The translations under genes were made by a program, and so were the position numbers. A stretch of 64,000 bases of DNA, taken from Hyphomicrobium sp. 12-62-95 (GTDB lineage Bacteria > Pseudomonadota > Alphaproteobacteria > Rhizobiales > Hyphomicrobiaceae). Shown in pieces: positions 17,489-27,075 of the stretch. The stretch is from positions 124,001 to 188,000 of the forward strand of contig NCCZ01000004.1 of assembly GCA_002279935.1 (NCBI GenBank). Direction: 5' to 3'. Position 1 is the first letter of the stretch; each line of letters starts with the position of its first letter. The notes under the pieces are model-generated. The model ran no database searches and was not told the origin of the DNA. It worked only from the letters and a program-made list of their open reading frames with translations.

Positions 17489-17737
17489 TCAAGCGAGGCC
17501 GAGGAACTGCGCCAGGAACCGGCATCCCACTGCTGTCGCCGAGATCGCGGTGGCCAGCGCCGCCCGGCCATTGAGGATTTGGTTGCGGTTAAAAGCCGTC
17601 ACGATGCGGTTGATGTCGTGTTCGTCAATCTCTTCGCCCCTCCTCAGCCGCCGCAGCGATTTTCCGCTCGCCATGAACCAGAGAATGGAGGAAGCGAACG
17701 CGGCGACCATGGCGATGATGTCGAGGGCAAGGATCAT
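17489..17737 (-). CDS. Small membrane protein of unknown function
   Basis: 82 residues from the Met of MILALDIIAMVAAFASSILWFMASGKSL. It has one clear transmembrane helix at the N-terminus, a charged middle (RRLRRGEEIDEHDINRIVTAFNRNQILNGRAALATAISA) and a possible second hydrophobic helix near the end. It lies between rpsP and the HTH gene in the same direction. I do not recognise the family. Confidence 0.55.
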   Translation of the reverse strand: MILALDIIAMVAAFASSILWFMASGKSLRRLRRGEEIDEHDINRIVTAFNRNQILNGRAALATAISATAVGCRFLAQFLGLA

Positions 17738-17791
17738 GGATTGTCTCCAAAGAACGGTTCGTGCGTCGCACTTTTGCTGACCTGCACTCAA

Positions 17792-17820
17792 GAAAAAAGG
17801 GAGCACGAAGCTCCCTTTCT
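17792..17820 (-). terminator. Terminator after rpsP
   Basis: AGGGAGC (17798-17804) pairs with GCTCCCT (17810-17816); on the minus strand it is followed by a run of T (the A-run at 17792-17797). It should end most rpsP transcripts before the small membrane protein gene. Confidence 0.75.
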
Positions 17821-17850
17821 CTGTCGCAGGCACGACGTGGCTTCGTCGCC

Positions 17851-18213
17851 TCAGCCGGCAGCGGCTTCGGCAGCCTTGGCGGCCTTCTCGGCGGCGGCAG
17901 CAGCGCGCTCCTGAGCCTTCTTCTTCGGCAGTGCCTTCTGCACGCTCTTGATCGGCGTGCGCTTCAACAGGCCGGCCGCGTCAAGGAAGCGGGCCACGCG
18001 ATCGGTCGGCTGCGCGCCGACCGAAAGCCAATGCTTGGCGCGGTCGGCATCGAGCTTCACGCGCTCGGGATTGTCCTTCTTGAGCATGGGATCGAACGTG
18101 CCGATCTGTTCGATGTAGCGGCCGTCACGCGGCGAGGCCGTGTGCGCAACGACGATGTAATAGTAGGGGCGCTTCTTCGCGCCACCGCGCGACAAACGGA
18201 TCTTGGCTGCCAT
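17851..18213 (-). CDS. rpsP: 30S ribosomal protein S16
   Basis: 120 residues. The S16 core occupies the first 80 or so: [43 protein letters not shown], then [24 protein letters not shown]. The remainder is an Ala/Lys-rich extension ([24 protein letters not shown]) of the type common in alphaproteobacteria. It belongs to the 30S subunit body. It follows ffh with one small gene in between, a variation on the usual ffh-rpsP-rimM order. Confidence 0.97.
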   Translation of the reverse strand: MAAKIRLSRGGAKKRPYYYIVVAHTASPRDGRYIEQIGTFDPMLKKDNPERVKLDADRAKHWLSVGAQPTDRVARFLDAAGLLKRTPIKSVQKALPKKKAQERAAAAAEKAAKAAEAAAG

Positions 18214-18234
18214 AGGTTTCGTGTCCTTTCGAGT

Positions 18235-18681
18235 TTAGGTCTGGGTTCCGGTTTCGGTCTTGAATTTCTTCCACTCCACGTCGAGGTATTTCTTCGCCAC
18301 GATGCGTGCGGCGTTATACTTCGTCATGTGCTCCTCATCGCGGTTGGAAGCATTCCGCGGAAGGATGTTCTGAATTGCGCGGACAAGCTCGTCCGCGTGC
18401 GGGTTGTCGTCGTCGATCTTGAAGTCCACCTTGCAGACCTTCTCGATGAACGATTCCGTGAAGGATTGATCCCACTTGGCGGGGCTGTGCGGGATGGCGG
18501 CAAACAGTTCGGCCAGATCGTCCACCGTCGACTCCAGGCGCTGCCGCCGCGCTTCCGCCCGCCGCCGTGCGCCCTCGCCGCGCCAAGCGAGAAAGCCGAA
18601 CAGCGCTGAGGCAAACGCCATCATCAGCGTCGACAACGGGATTGCGATCTTCCAGATATCGCCAAGTTGATCGGGATACAT
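18235..18681 (-). CDS. Hypothetical single-pass membrane protein between ffh and rpsP
   Basis: 148 residues. An N-terminal transmembrane helix (IAIPLSTLMMAFASALFGFLAW) is followed by a strongly basic stretch (RRRAEARRQRLEST) and a soluble, mostly helical charged domain. The layout suggests a protein anchored with its bulk in the cytoplasm. It begins 6 bases after the ffh stop codon, so it is very likely in the same transcript. I do not recognise a family, and its position inside the SRP/ribosome operon may be incidental. Confidence 0.65.
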   Translation of the reverse strand: MYPDQLGDIWKIAIPLSTLMMAFASALFGFLAWRGEGARRRAEARRQRLESTVDDLAELFAAIPHSPAKWDQSFTESFIEKVCKVDFKIDDDNPHADELVRAIQNILPRNASNRDEEHMTKYNAARIVAKKYLDVEWKKFKTETGTQT

Positions 18682-18687
18682 GTGCGC

Positions 18688-20271
18688 CTACTTCTTCTTG
18701 CCCGGCAGGCCGGGGAATCGTGGGCCGCCACCAAGACCGGGCAGCGCTCCGCCGCCCAGTCCCGGCAAGCCTTTTGCCGGTGCGCCACCGCCCAATCCAG
18801 GCAAACCTTTGGGAAGCGAGGCGCGCAACTCCGGCGGCAGCTGCTCCAGCGCCTTCGGATCGAGTGACGCCAGCTCTTCCTGCATCTTCATGAGTTCGGC
18901 TTCGCTGGGTCCCTTGCCCATGCCGCCCATCGGCGAAATGCCCATCGCGCCGGCCATTTTCGCCATCATGCCTGGGTTTTTACCCATGGCCTTCATCATG
19001 TCGGCCATCTGGCGGTGCATCTTCAGCAGCTTATTGATGTCCTCGACTCGCGTGCCTGAACCGGCCGCGATCCGCCGCTTGCGTTTTGCGTCGAGCACTT
19101 TCGGCAGCCGCCGTTCCTTCGGCGTCATCGAAGAGATGATCGCCCGCTGCCGCACGACATCCTTGTTGAAGCCGCTTTCGTTGATTTGGTTCTTGAGCTT
19201 CCCGATGCCGGGCAGCATGCCCATAATGCCGCCAGCCCCGCCGAGCTTTTCCATCTGCCGCAGCTGCTCGGACAGATCGTCGAGATCGAACTCGCCCTTC
19301 TTCATCTTGAGGGCGATCTTCGTCGCCTTCTCGATATCGAGGTTTTGCGCCGCCTTTTCGACAAGGCCGACAATGTCGCCCATGCCCAGGATGCGTCCGG
19401 CGATCCGCTTGGGATCGAAGTCTTCCAGCGCGTCCCATTTTTCACCGACACCGATCAGCTTGATCGGCTTGCCCGTGACCGCACGCATCGACAGCGCAGC
19501 GCCGCCGCGCCCGTCGCCATCCGCACGCGTCAGCACCGTGCCGGTGATCGACAGGCGCTCATCGAAGGCCTTCGCCGTGTTCACCGCGTCCTGACCCGTA
19601 AGGCTGTCCACCACGAGTAGCACTTCGTGCGGGTTCGTGGCGGCCTTCACTTCCGCCACTTCCCGCATCAGCTCTTCGTCAAGCGTGATACGCCCAGCCG
19701 TATCCAGGATCACGACATCGTAGCCGCCGAGTTTCGCCGCCGTCATGGCACGGTCGGCGATCTGCAACGGTGTCTGGCCGGCTATGATCGGTAGCGTTGC
19801 AACCTGCGTCTGCTCGCCCAGAACCCGCAACTGTTCCTGCGCCGCCGGCCGCCGCGTATCCAGCGACGCCATCAAAACCTTCTTGCGGTCCCGGTTCGTC
19901 AGCCGGTAGCCGATCTTGGCCGAAGTCGTCGTCTTGCCCGATCCCTGCAGGCCGACCATCAGGATGGCCACTGGCGGCACGGCGGCCAGATTGATCGGAT
20001 CGGCGTCCGAGCCCAGTACGCGCACGAGTTCGTCGTTGACAATCTTCACGACCATCTGGCCGGGCGTCACCGATTTCACGACATCCGCGCCGATGGCCTT
20101 CGCCTTCACCGCTTCCGTGAAATCCTTGACCACGTCGAGCGCCACGTCCGCTTCGAGCAGCGCGCGGCGGACCTCGCGCATCGCTTCCGCGACGTCGCTG
20201 TCGGTCAGCGCACCACGGCCGCGAAGCTTGTCGAGGACACCGGACAACCGGTCCGAAAGGCTTTGGAACAT
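18688..20271 (-). CDS. ffh: Signal recognition particle protein Ffh
   Basis: 527 residues from the Met of MFQSLSDRLSGVLDKLRGRGALTDSDVAEAMREVRRALLEADVAL. The N domain is followed by the GTPase domain: GLQGSGKTTTSAKIG, DTRRPAAQEQL, DTAGRITLDEELM, TRADGDGRGGAALS. The Met-rich M domain that binds 4.5S RNA and signal sequences is at about 330-450, followed by a Gly/Pro/Leu-rich tail. Ffh takes nascent membrane proteins to FtsY, whose gene is also in this window (23795). Upstream in-frame codons are not conserved-looking and were excluded. Confidence 0.97.
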   Translation of the reverse strand: MFQSLSDRLSGVLDKLRGRGALTDSDVAEAMREVRRALLEADVALDVVKDFTEAVKAKAIGADVVKSVTPGQMVVKIVNDELVRVLGSDADPINLAAVPPVAILMVGLQGSGKTTTSAKIGYRLTNRDRKKVLMASLDTRRPAAQEQLRVLGEQTQVATLPIIAGQTPLQIADRAMTAAKLGGYDVVILDTAGRITLDEELMREVAEVKAATNPHEVLLVVDSLTGQDAVNTAKAFDERLSITGTVLTRADGDGRGGAALSMRAVTGKPIKLIGVGEKWDALEDFDPKRIAGRILGMGDIVGLVEKAAQNLDIEKATKIALKMKKGEFDLDDLSEQLRQMEKLGGAGGIMGMLPGIGKLKNQINESGFNKDVVRQRAIISSMTPKERRLPKVLDAKRKRRIAAGSGTRVEDINKLLKMHRQMADMMKAMGKNPGMMAKMAGAMGISPMGGMGKGPSEAELMKMQEELASLDPKALEQLPPELRASLPKGLPGLGGGAPAKGLPGLGGGALPGLGGGPRFPGLPGKKK

Positions 20272-20693
20272 CGAGGATCCCAGTGGACAAATGACGTTTG
20301 CACCCGAGAGCGCAACGCGCTGTCGGATGTTGACCTCCGGACAAGCACCACGGGGGGTGCGGACCGGTCGGCGGCTCTGAATGTCAGGGCCGGATTTCGG
20401 GCCGGACAATCGGGGAAGTAGCCCGCTCTGTCAACGAGAACCGGCGCGGCCCAATGCGCCAGCAATAAATGTAGCAACAACCAATGCTCAGGACCGTTTC
20501 ACGTGAGTCACTGCCATTCCGGGTAGTCCATGGGCAGCCTCCGGGGTCCCCCCATGCGAATGCCGCAATTTTCCGGTTATCAAATGTTTCGGCGACCTTG
20601 GCGAGCATTGCCCTGGGCCGCGCGACCGCGATAGCTAAACAAAAAGACGGCGCGCACGGAGGGGGGCCTGCGGCGCACCGCTCGGGGGAATAG
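20272..20693. other. Divergent intergenic region between ffh and the EF-hand lipoprotein gene
   Basis: About 420 bases carrying the promoters of both neighbours. I see no recognisable RNA gene, repeat or conserved reading frame in it; open frames here lack any family likeness. Confidence 0.5.
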
Positions 20694-21230
20694 ATGCCGT
20701 CACCAAATTGGCTCTCAATGAAGCCCGGCCACCTGCCGCGTCTCCTCGGCCTCGCCGCGGTCCTCGGCGGCTGTAGTTCGATGCCCTCCCTCACCGGCGG
20801 CGGCAATCCCTTCAGCTCCGGCTCCGGCGTCGACCGCACCTTCATCGGCGCCGCCCAGACCTGGGACTTCGACAAAGACGGCGCCGTCACCTGCGACGAG
20901 TGGAAGAACTACGTCGCGACCCTCCACCGCGAATCCGATGGCGACGGTGATGGAACGCTCATCGACGCGGAATTCCAGACGATGGCTAAGACCGACCAGC
21001 TCTTTTCCGTCGCCGACCGCCCCTATTACGATGCCAATGGCGACGGCAAAGTAACCATCGATGAAATGACCGGAAAACAGAACGTCGCCTTCAAGCAGCT
21101 CGACAAAAACGGCGACTGCCGCATCGATCGCAACGAATCCGTGCGCATCCTGCAAGTCGATGCACCCAAAGGCGGCACCGCGCCCAACACGGACCAGCAA
21201 GGCCCAAGCCGGACAGGTAGCGGCTACTGA
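20694..21230 (+). CDS. EF-hand calcium-binding lipoprotein
   Basis: 178 residues if begun at ATG 20694; ATG 20718 (MKPGHLPRLLGLAAVLGGCSS) gives a better signal peptide. A lipobox (VLGGC) predicts a lipid-anchored envelope protein. Four calcium-loop-like segments follow: DFDKDGAVTCDEW, DGDGDGTLIDAEF, DANGDGKVTIDEM and DKNGDCRIDRNES, each with the D-x-D/N-x-D/N-G pattern. Such proteins bind Ca2+ in the periplasm or at the cell surface; the partner is unknown. It is convergent with the sugar dehydrogenase gene, 13 bases apart. Confidence 0.82.
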   Translation: MPSPNWLSMKPGHLPRLLGLAAVLGGCSSMPSLTGGGNPFSSGSGVDRTFIGAAQTWDFDKDGAVTCDEWKNYVATLHRESDGDGDGTLIDAEFQTMAKTDQLFSVADRPYYDANGDGKVTIDEMTGKQNVAFKQLDKNGDCRIDRNESVRILQVDAPKGGTAPNTDQQGPSRTGSGY

Positions 21231-21243
21231 TTACGGCGCGGGA

Positions 21244-22398
21244 TTATTGCGCCGGTGTCAGCCGCACAATCTGACCATCGCGCGCATCGTCCGTCAAAAC
21301 CCACAGCGCTCCATCCGGCCCCTGACGCACATCTCGGATGCGTTGCTCCAAATCCTGCAGGAGCGTCTCCTCCGCCACGACGGCTCCGTCTCTCACAACC
21401 AATCGGGCCAACTGCGCGCCTCTGAGCCCGCCGACAAAGAAATTGCCCTTCCATTCTGGAAACAAGTCGCCCGTGTAGATCGCGAGCCCCGATGTGGCGA
21501 TCGATGGCACCCAGTAATAAACCGGCTGTTCCAGGCCCGCTTGTGACTTTTCGCCAATCGCCCCGCCGAAATACTCGTTCGAATAGCTGATGACAGGCCA
21601 GCCATAGTTCTTCCCCCGCTGCGGCTGGTTCAACTCATCCCCGCCGCGCGCGCCGTGCTCCACGGTCCACAATTGTCCGGTCGCCGGATCGATCGCCGCG
21701 CCTTGAATGTTGCGATGCCCCATCGACCAGATTTTCGCATCCCAACCTGGCTGCGCGGGTGCCGCGTCAGCAGCAACTCCATCCGGTTTGAGCTTGATGA
21801 CCTTGCCGATCAGCGACGCTGGCTTCTGCACCTCCGCGCGCGCATTTCCGCGGTCACCTGTCGTCACGAACAGCCCGCCATCCGGCGCCCAAACCAACCG
21901 CGAACCAAAGTGGCTGGTCGAGCCCTCAATGGCCGGCTGCTGCTGGAAAATCGTCGTCACATTTTCGAGTGTTCCGCCGCCTGCGCCGTCCAAGACAAGA
22001 CGCCCGCGCGCCACAGCAGTGGCAGCCGCTCCACCCTCGCGCGGCTCTGAATACGAAATATAGACATCGCCACCGGCTTCACCGAAGTCCTTCGCCAGCA
22101 ACACGTCGAGCAATCCGCCCTGTCCCTTCGCGAACACGTCCGGTACGCCGCTGATGGCCGCCCCGGCTTTGCCGTCTTTGCCCACGATCCGCAGCCGCCC
22201 GGGCTTTTCCGTTACGAGAATGCGGCCATCCGGCAGAAACTGCATCCCCCACGGATGCGAGAGGCCCGCCGCAAACGTCTCAGCCTTCACGCGGCTGGCC
22301 TGTTCCGGCTTCGGCGCATCGGTCTGCGCACCGGCAGCGGGCCCGGCAATGGCAGCCACGGCCACCGCAAAAACCGGCACAAAGCGAAGAGAGCGCAT
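21244..22398 (-). CDS. PQQ-dependent aldose sugar dehydrogenase (YliI/GDH-B type)
   Basis: 384 residues from the Met of [24 protein letters not shown], which is a signal peptide. The six-bladed beta-propeller shows the usual landmarks: [111 protein letters not shown]. The enzyme oxidises aldose sugars in the periplasm with PQQ. PQQ use fits a methylotroph, which makes the cofactor for methanol dehydrogenase, but the specific sugar is unknown. Confidence 0.9.
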   Translation of the reverse strand: MRSLRFVPVFAVAVAAIAGPAAGAQTDAPKPEQASRVKAETFAAGLSHPWGMQFLPDGRILVTEKPGRLRIVGKDGKAGAAISGVPDVFAKGQGGLLDVLLAKDFGEAGGDVYISYSEPREGGAAATAVARGRLVLDGAGGGTLENVTTIFQQQPAIEGSTSHFGSRLVWAPDGGLFVTTGDRGNARAEVQKPASLIGKVIKLKPDGVAADAAPAQPGWDAKIWSMGHRNIQGAAIDPATGQLWTVEHGARGGDELNQPQRGKNYGWPVISYSNEYFGGAIGEKSQAGLEQPVYYWVPSIATSGLAIYTGDLFPEWKGNFFVGGLRGAQLARLVVRDGAVVAEETLLQDLEQRIRDVRQGPDGALWVLTDDARDGQIVRLTPAQ

Positions 22399-22532
22399 CA
22401 AAATCTCCAAATCTGCGAGGATCGGTCGACCCGACAAATAGGCACTCTCCAACCGCCAAACAACCGCGGGCACATCCCCTCTGGGACGCCACGGCATTTG
22501 TCTTTTCCACAACGCTCGGCCATATACCGCCC

Positions 22533-23367
22533 ATGAGCGAACCCGCGACGCGCGCCCCATTGGCGCTCAACTTTCACAAGATGAACGGCCTCGGCAACGA
22601 GATCGTGGTCGTAGATCTGCGCGGTTCGACCGTCCAACTCACCCCCGCCGATGCCCGCGCGATCGCCGCTGCGCCCCGGTCGCACTTTGATCAGCTGATG
22701 GTGCTTTATCCGCCGCGCCGCGCCGGAACAGATGCTTTCGTCCTGATCTTCAACACCGACGGCTCCGAAAGCGCCGCCTGTGGCAACGGCACGCGCTGCA
22801 TCGGATGGCTGGAAAGCCAAAAGACCGGCCGCTCCAATGTGTGCTTTGAAACCAAGGCAGGTCTGCTCGACGTCACCGTCGAAGGCATCGACCGCATCAC
22901 GGTCGACATGGGCGAACCGCGCTTTGCTTGGAACGAAATCCCGTTGGCGGAACCCTTCCACGACACCCGGGGCATCGAACTGCAGATCGGCCCGATCGAC
23001 GCGCCCTTGCTTCATTCGCCCTCCGTCGTCAACGTTGGCAATCCGCACGCCATTTTCTGGGTCGACGACGTCAACGCCCACGATCTGGCTCGCTATTTCG
23101 CTGGCCGAAGTCCGCTCGCGCTCTGAAATCAAACTGCGCGTCTGGGAACGCGGTACCGGCCTCACCCAGGCCTGCGGCACCGCCGCCTGCGCCGCCGCGG
23201 TCGCAGCCATGCGCAAAAAGCTCGTCGACCACACCGTCACGGTTCACCTCCCCGGTGGGTCCCTAACGATCACGTGGACAGACGCCAATCGCATCCTCAT
23301 GACGGGCCCGGTCCAATGGGAATACGAAGACCGGTGGACCCGCATGCCCACCACCGCCGGCGCTTAG
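22533..23367 (+). pseudogene. dapF: Diaminopimelate epimerase gene with an internal deletion and frameshift
   Basis: The first frame (from 22533) encodes [31 protein letters not shown] through the first catalytic Cys (AACGNGTRC), [11 protein letters not shown] and DLAR, then leaves the family sequence near 23094 and stops at 23126. The rest of the enzyme, from ISLAEV through WERGTGLTQACGTAACAAAVAA (second catalytic Cys) to MTGPVQWEYED, is in the +1 frame from 23095 to 23367. About 15 codons that carry the conserved PERAN substrate-binding motif are absent at the joint. DapF turns LL- into meso-diaminopimelate for lysine and peptidoglycan. As read, the product cannot work. Confidence 0.88.
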
Positions 23368-23794
23368 ACACGCCGCTGTCATGATTGAGCCGGTCAGCGC
23401 TCGAGGATGCCGGTCAATCCAACCAACAAGTCCCAACCAGCAAGTGAATCATCACCGCTCGCATGCCGCGCATATCATCTGACTTATCAGCAAATTCAAT
23501 CGATAGTGGGCAAACGGAAGCGGCCGGAGGCTCGAATGCCGCAGCGCGCGCGCAAGATCGTCATGGCGCCCGTCACGAGTTTGCGCCAGGAAGGTCGGAC
23601 GGGCCGGTCCGCATGCGGCTCTTCGGCAAATTGGCCCTCGCTAAGTTGGCCCTCAAACAGCCGCCACGAGCGGGTGTCATCATGAACGTCAACAGAGTAA
23701 GTCATACCGGGACGATGGTGATCGGCACGCCGCTGATCCCGTCTATGCAAAGTCTGGAAGCGGCCTCAGTTCGGCCGGTGATCGAGGTCAGGGC
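23368..23794. other. Unassigned 427-base gap between dapF and ftsY
   Basis: No recognised gene. In related alphaproteobacteria a methylthiotransferase gene (mtaB) often sits between dapF and ftsY; none of its Cys motifs is visible here. A weak open frame (23463-23798) ends in TGA overlapping the ftsY GTG start by four bases, but its protein has no family likeness. Confidence 0.5.
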
Positions 23795-24925
23795 GTGACG
23801 GACGAAGCCCAAAAGAAAAAGCCTGGATTGTTTGGCCGCCTTTTCGGCAGCAAGGGAGAAGCCGCGCCAACCCCTGTGTCCGCGCCAGAGCCTTTAACCG
23901 CCGACGACGAGGGCGCGAGCCCTGCCGCGGTTACAGAGCAAGACACAACAGAGCCGGTCATCTCTGAAACCACCGCTGCCGCCCCATTGCCCCCCACCGA
24001 ACCGGAACCGCCGAAGAGCTGGTTCCAGCGTCTGAAGTCCGGCCTGACCCGCACCTCATCCAAACTCACCGATGGCATCACCGGCCTTTTCACCAAGCGC
24101 AAACTTGACGGCGCCACGCTGGAGGATCTGGAAGATCTGCTCATCCAGTCGGATCTGGGTGTCGAGACCTCCAGCCGCATCATCGATCGGATCGCTAAAG
24201 GCCGCTTTGAAAAAGGAATCTCCGCCGACGAGGTGCGCGAAATCCTCGCCTCTGAAGTCGAAGCCGTCCTCGCCCCCGTTGCAAAACCCCTCGAAGTCTC
24301 GCCCGCCAACCGGCCGCACGTCATTCTTGTCGTCGGCGTGAATGGCGGCGGCAAGACCACGACGATCGGCAAGCTGGCGGCCCAGTTCAGAGCCCAAGGC
24401 AAATCGGTCTTGCTCGCAGCCGGCGACACCTTCCGCGCGGCCGCCATCGACCAGCTGAAAGTCTGGGGCGAACGCACCGGCTGCGACGTCGTCTCCTCGG
24501 CTGTGGGCGCCGAATCCTCAGGCCTCGCCTACGAGGCGCTGAAAACCGCCAAAGATCAGGGCGTCGATATTCTCATCATCGATACCGCCGGCCGGCTGCA
24601 GAACAAGCAAGCGCTGATGGAAGAGCTGGAAAAAGTCTCGCGCGTGCTCAAGAAACTCGATCCAGACGCGCCGCACGATGTTCTTCTCGTTCTCGATGCC
24701 ACCACCGGCCAAAATGCTCTGCAGCAGGTCGAGATATTCGGCAAGCGGGCGGGCGTGACAGGGTTGGTCATGACCAAACTCGACGGCACGGCCCGAGGCG
24801 GCATCCTTGTCGCGATTGCCGCCAAACACCAGCTACCCGTTCACGCGATCGGTGTCGGTGAGGGGATCGACGATCTCCAGCCGTTCCAGGCGCGCGACTT
24901 CGCCAATGCCATTGCCGGATCCTAA
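23795..24925 (+). CDS. ftsY: Signal recognition particle receptor FtsY
   Basis: 376 residues from GTG 23795, preceded by a GAGGTCAGGG ribosome site. The first 85 residues are the acidic A region ([26 protein letters not shown]), then the NG domain: [19 protein letters not shown]1 [18 protein letters not shown] near residue 182, [37 protein letters not shown]. FtsY receives Ffh-ribosome complexes at the inner membrane. It sits 6 bases ahead of the first yciB gene, in the same direction. Confidence 0.97.
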   Translation: MTDEAQKKKPGLFGRLFGSKGEAAPTPVSAPEPLTADDEGASPAAVTEQDTTEPVISETTAAAPLPPTEPEPPKSWFQRLKSGLTRTSSKLTDGITGLFTKRKLDGATLEDLEDLLIQSDLGVETSSRIIDRIAKGRFEKGISADEVREILASEVEAVLAPVAKPLEVSPANRPHVILVVGVNGGGKTTTIGKLAAQFRAQGKSVLLAAGDTFRAAAIDQLKVWGERTGCDVVSSAVGAESSGLAYEALKTAKDQGVDILIIDTAGRLQNKQALMEELEKVSRVLKKLDPDAPHDVLLVLDATTGQNALQQVEIFGKRAGVTGLVMTKLDGTARGGILVAIAAKHQLPVHAIGVGEGIDDLQPFQARDFANAIAGS

Positions 24926-24931
24926 GACCCC

Positions 24932-25687
24932 ATGATCAGCGCGCCCCAGACCAATCAATCTCAGACCAAACGTAAACGCCGGTTTTTTCCCTTTAATGCC
25001 GAGCAGACGATCAACATTTTGAGCGAGTTCGGCCCGCTCGTAACGATGTTCATCGTCAATGCCATCTACGATATCAACACCGGCACCTGGGCGTTGATTC
25101 TGACAACCATGCTCGCCATCGCGGTCATGTTCTACATGTTCGGCCGCCCACCGGTCTTCCCGCTCATCGCCTCGACAGTGACGGTCGTCTTCGGCGCTCT
25201 GACCATCATCACGGGCGATCCCATGTGGGTTCAGATCAAGGTCACGATCTTCAACGCCATGTTTGCGCTGTTCCTGTTCGTCGGCCTTTGGCTCGACCGG
25301 AACTTCTTCCAATACGTCTTCGGCAAGACATTTCATTACACAAAGCAAGGCTGGAACACCTTCACCCGCAGCTTCGCTTGGTTCTTCGTGATGACGGCCG
25401 TTTTGAACGAAGTGGTCCGGCTCACCTTCCACGATACTCAGATTTATAATGTGCTGGGTCACGAGATGAGTGGCGTCAATATCTGGATCGCCTTCAAGAT
25501 CGCCATCATCATGCCGCTCAGCGGCCTCTACGCCTGGTTGCTGACCCGTTGGATGCAGCGCCATCATCTGCCGGTTCCCGACGAAGAGGGTGCAACGGCC
25601 TCCCTGGCTGCTGCCGCCGCCACCGCTCAACCCATCGCCGATCATATTAAGCGGCCGGGCCACTCCAGTGCCGACCCCCAAGCCTAA
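24932..25687 (+). CDS. yciB: Inner-membrane septation protein YciB/IspZ, first copy
   Basis: 251 residues. The family pattern is clear: LSEFGPLVTMFIVNAIYDI, five or six transmembrane helices, GRPPVFPLIASTVTVVFGALTIITGDPMWVQIKVTIFNAMFALFLFVGLWLDRNFFQYVFGKTFHYTKQGWNTFTRSFAWFFV, and a final LTRW region. It is longer than usual because of an Ala-rich, charged C-terminal tail of about 40 residues. YciB contributes to envelope integrity and division. It is directly followed by a second YciB-type gene in the same direction. Confidence 0.9.
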   Translation: MISAPQTNQSQTKRKRRFFPFNAEQTINILSEFGPLVTMFIVNAIYDINTGTWALILTTMLAIAVMFYMFGRPPVFPLIASTVTVVFGALTIITGDPMWVQIKVTIFNAMFALFLFVGLWLDRNFFQYVFGKTFHYTKQGWNTFTRSFAWFFVMTAVLNEVVRLTFHDTQIYNVLGHEMSGVNIWIAFKIAIIMPLSGLYAWLLTRWMQRHHLPVPDEEGATASLAAAAATAQPIADHIKRPGHSSADPQA

Positions 25688-25759
25688 AGCCCTGGCTGCG
25701 CGTTGGGCGTCATGCCAAAACCAGATGCCGTAACGGAACCGATACCTCGAGAGGCCGCG

Positions 25760-26359
25760 ATGACCGAACAGCAATCCGCCAAAGAGGATCGCCCACAAAG
25801 GTCCGAACCCGAGATTGATTCACAGCAGCTCTGGAAGCTGCTGGTCGAGCTCGGCCCCCTGATCGTGTTTTTTATCGTCAACTCGCGTGCCGGCATCTTT
25901 TGGGGCACGGGCGTTCTCATCGCGGCCACCGCCGTCTCGATCATCGCCTCGCGCATCATGTTCGGCAAACTCGCGATCATGCCGCTCGTTTCGGCATTTT
26001 TCGTCATCATCTTCGGCGGCCTCACTCTCTGGCTCGAAGACGATCTGTTCATCAAACTGAAGCCCACGATCGTCAATTTGATCTTCGCCTCGGTTCTCCT
26101 CGGCGGACTGTTTTTTGGGCACTCGCTGCTCCGTCACCTCTTCGGCGAAGTCTTCAAACTGACCAACGAAGGCTGGCGTCAACTCACGCTGAGATGGGGC
26201 CTGTTTTTTATTGCGCTCGCAGTTCTCAATGAAATTGTTTGGCGCAATTTTCCGACCGATACATGGGTCAGTTTCAAGGTCTTCGGCATAATGCCACTTA
26301 CCATGATATTCGGTATAGCGCAGATGGGCCTGCTCAAAACGCATGAGCTGAAGGACTAA
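25760..26359 (+). CDS. YciB/IspZ family protein, second copy
   Basis: 199 residues from ATG 25760, which has GAGAGG ahead; an ATG at 25712 is possible. The core matches the family: [116 protein letters not shown], then LNEIVWRNF. It shares the fold but only modest identity with the preceding copy, so the duplication is old. Length and motifs make this the more canonical of the two. Confidence 0.88.
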   Translation: MTEQQSAKEDRPQRSEPEIDSQQLWKLLVELGPLIVFFIVNSRAGIFWGTGVLIAATAVSIIASRIMFGKLAIMPLVSAFFVIIFGGLTLWLEDDLFIKLKPTIVNLIFASVLLGGLFFGHSLLRHLFGEVFKLTNEGWRQLTLRWGLFFIALAVLNEIVWRNFPTDTWVSFKVFGIMPLTMIFGIAQMGLLKTHELKD

Positions 26360-26428
26360 ACCGCCGCGCTATTTGCACCGCCGACTACCACCGCGCACCA
26401 GTTCGGTTCGATCGTTTACGGATCGTTC

Positions 26429-26457
26429 ACACCGCCTGTCTTTTTGGTGGACGGTGT
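26429..26457. promoter_or_regulatory. Inverted repeat in the AT-rich region ahead of the MarR gene
   Basis: ACACCG and CGGTGT flank a 17-base centre that contains a T-run. It could end yciB transcription or be an operator; neither role is certain. Confidence 0.3.
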
Positions 26458-26547
26458 CTGCGAACTACTATTTTCTACAAATCGTGGACAGTATGTTATA
26501 GAATTCGCAAACAGTGTTTATCTGCTGTATCCGCACAGAGATATTCC

Positions 26548-27045
26548 ATGAACATGCAAGCAATGGCGAAAGACTCTCAATCACCTCAGGCCTCGTCGAA
26601 CGAGCTCGACCGGTCCCCCATCCACCTGCTGCATCGCGCGGGTCAGTGCGCTGCGGATATTTTCCAGGTCGAGATGGGGCTGGATGATCTGACACCGCGC
26701 CAATATGCGGTGCTACTGACTGTTTCTCAAAATGAAGGCCTGAGCCAAACCCAACTCGTTGAGAAAACGGGCATCGACCGCTCGACGCTGGCCGATATCG
26801 TCCGCCGCATGCTGAAAAAGGGTCTCCTCAGCCGCCGCCGCACCCGTGAGGATGCCCGTGCTTACGCTGTTCGGCTGACAGATGATGGCTGGAAGTCGCT
26901 GCGAACGGCCGATCCCGTTGCCCGCCGCGTCGACGAGCGCATTTTGTCGGCCTTGCCGGCAGCTCAGCGCGAGCGCTTCCTCACCGATCTGGGAACAATC
27001 GTGACGGCCTTGGGCAAGATCCGCGACAATCCTCCGGCCGAGTGA
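26548..27045 (+). CDS. MarR-family transcriptional regulator
   Basis: 165 residues. The winged helix-turn-helix is well formed: LTPRQYAVLLTVSQNEGLSQTQLVEKTGIDRSTLADIVRRMLKKGLLSRRRTREDARAYAVRLTDDGWKSL. MarR proteins bind palindromic DNA as dimers and release it on small ligands or oxidation; there is no Cys here in an obvious sensing position. The gene stands alone, so the target may be elsewhere or its own AT-rich promoter, where an ACACCG/CGGTGT inverted repeat lies at 26429-26457. It is convergent with asd. Confidence 0.9.
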   Translation: MNMQAMAKDSQSPQASSNELDRSPIHLLHRAGQCAADIFQVEMGLDDLTPRQYAVLLTVSQNEGLSQTQLVEKTGIDRSTLADIVRRMLKKGLLSRRRTREDARAYAVRLTDDGWKSLRTADPVARRVDERILSALPAAQRERFLTDLGTIVTALGKIRDNPPAE

Positions 27046-27075
27046 AATCGGGTCCGCTCCACAACCTCAATAACA

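Noticed and set aside
20384..20890. A 168-codon frame on the minus strand upstream of ffh
   Set aside because: It overlaps the start of the EF-hand lipoprotein gene and has no recognisable content.
22533..23126. dapF as an intact 197-residue gene
   Set aside because: It lacks the second catalytic Cys, which is encoded in another frame just downstream, so the gene is interrupted.
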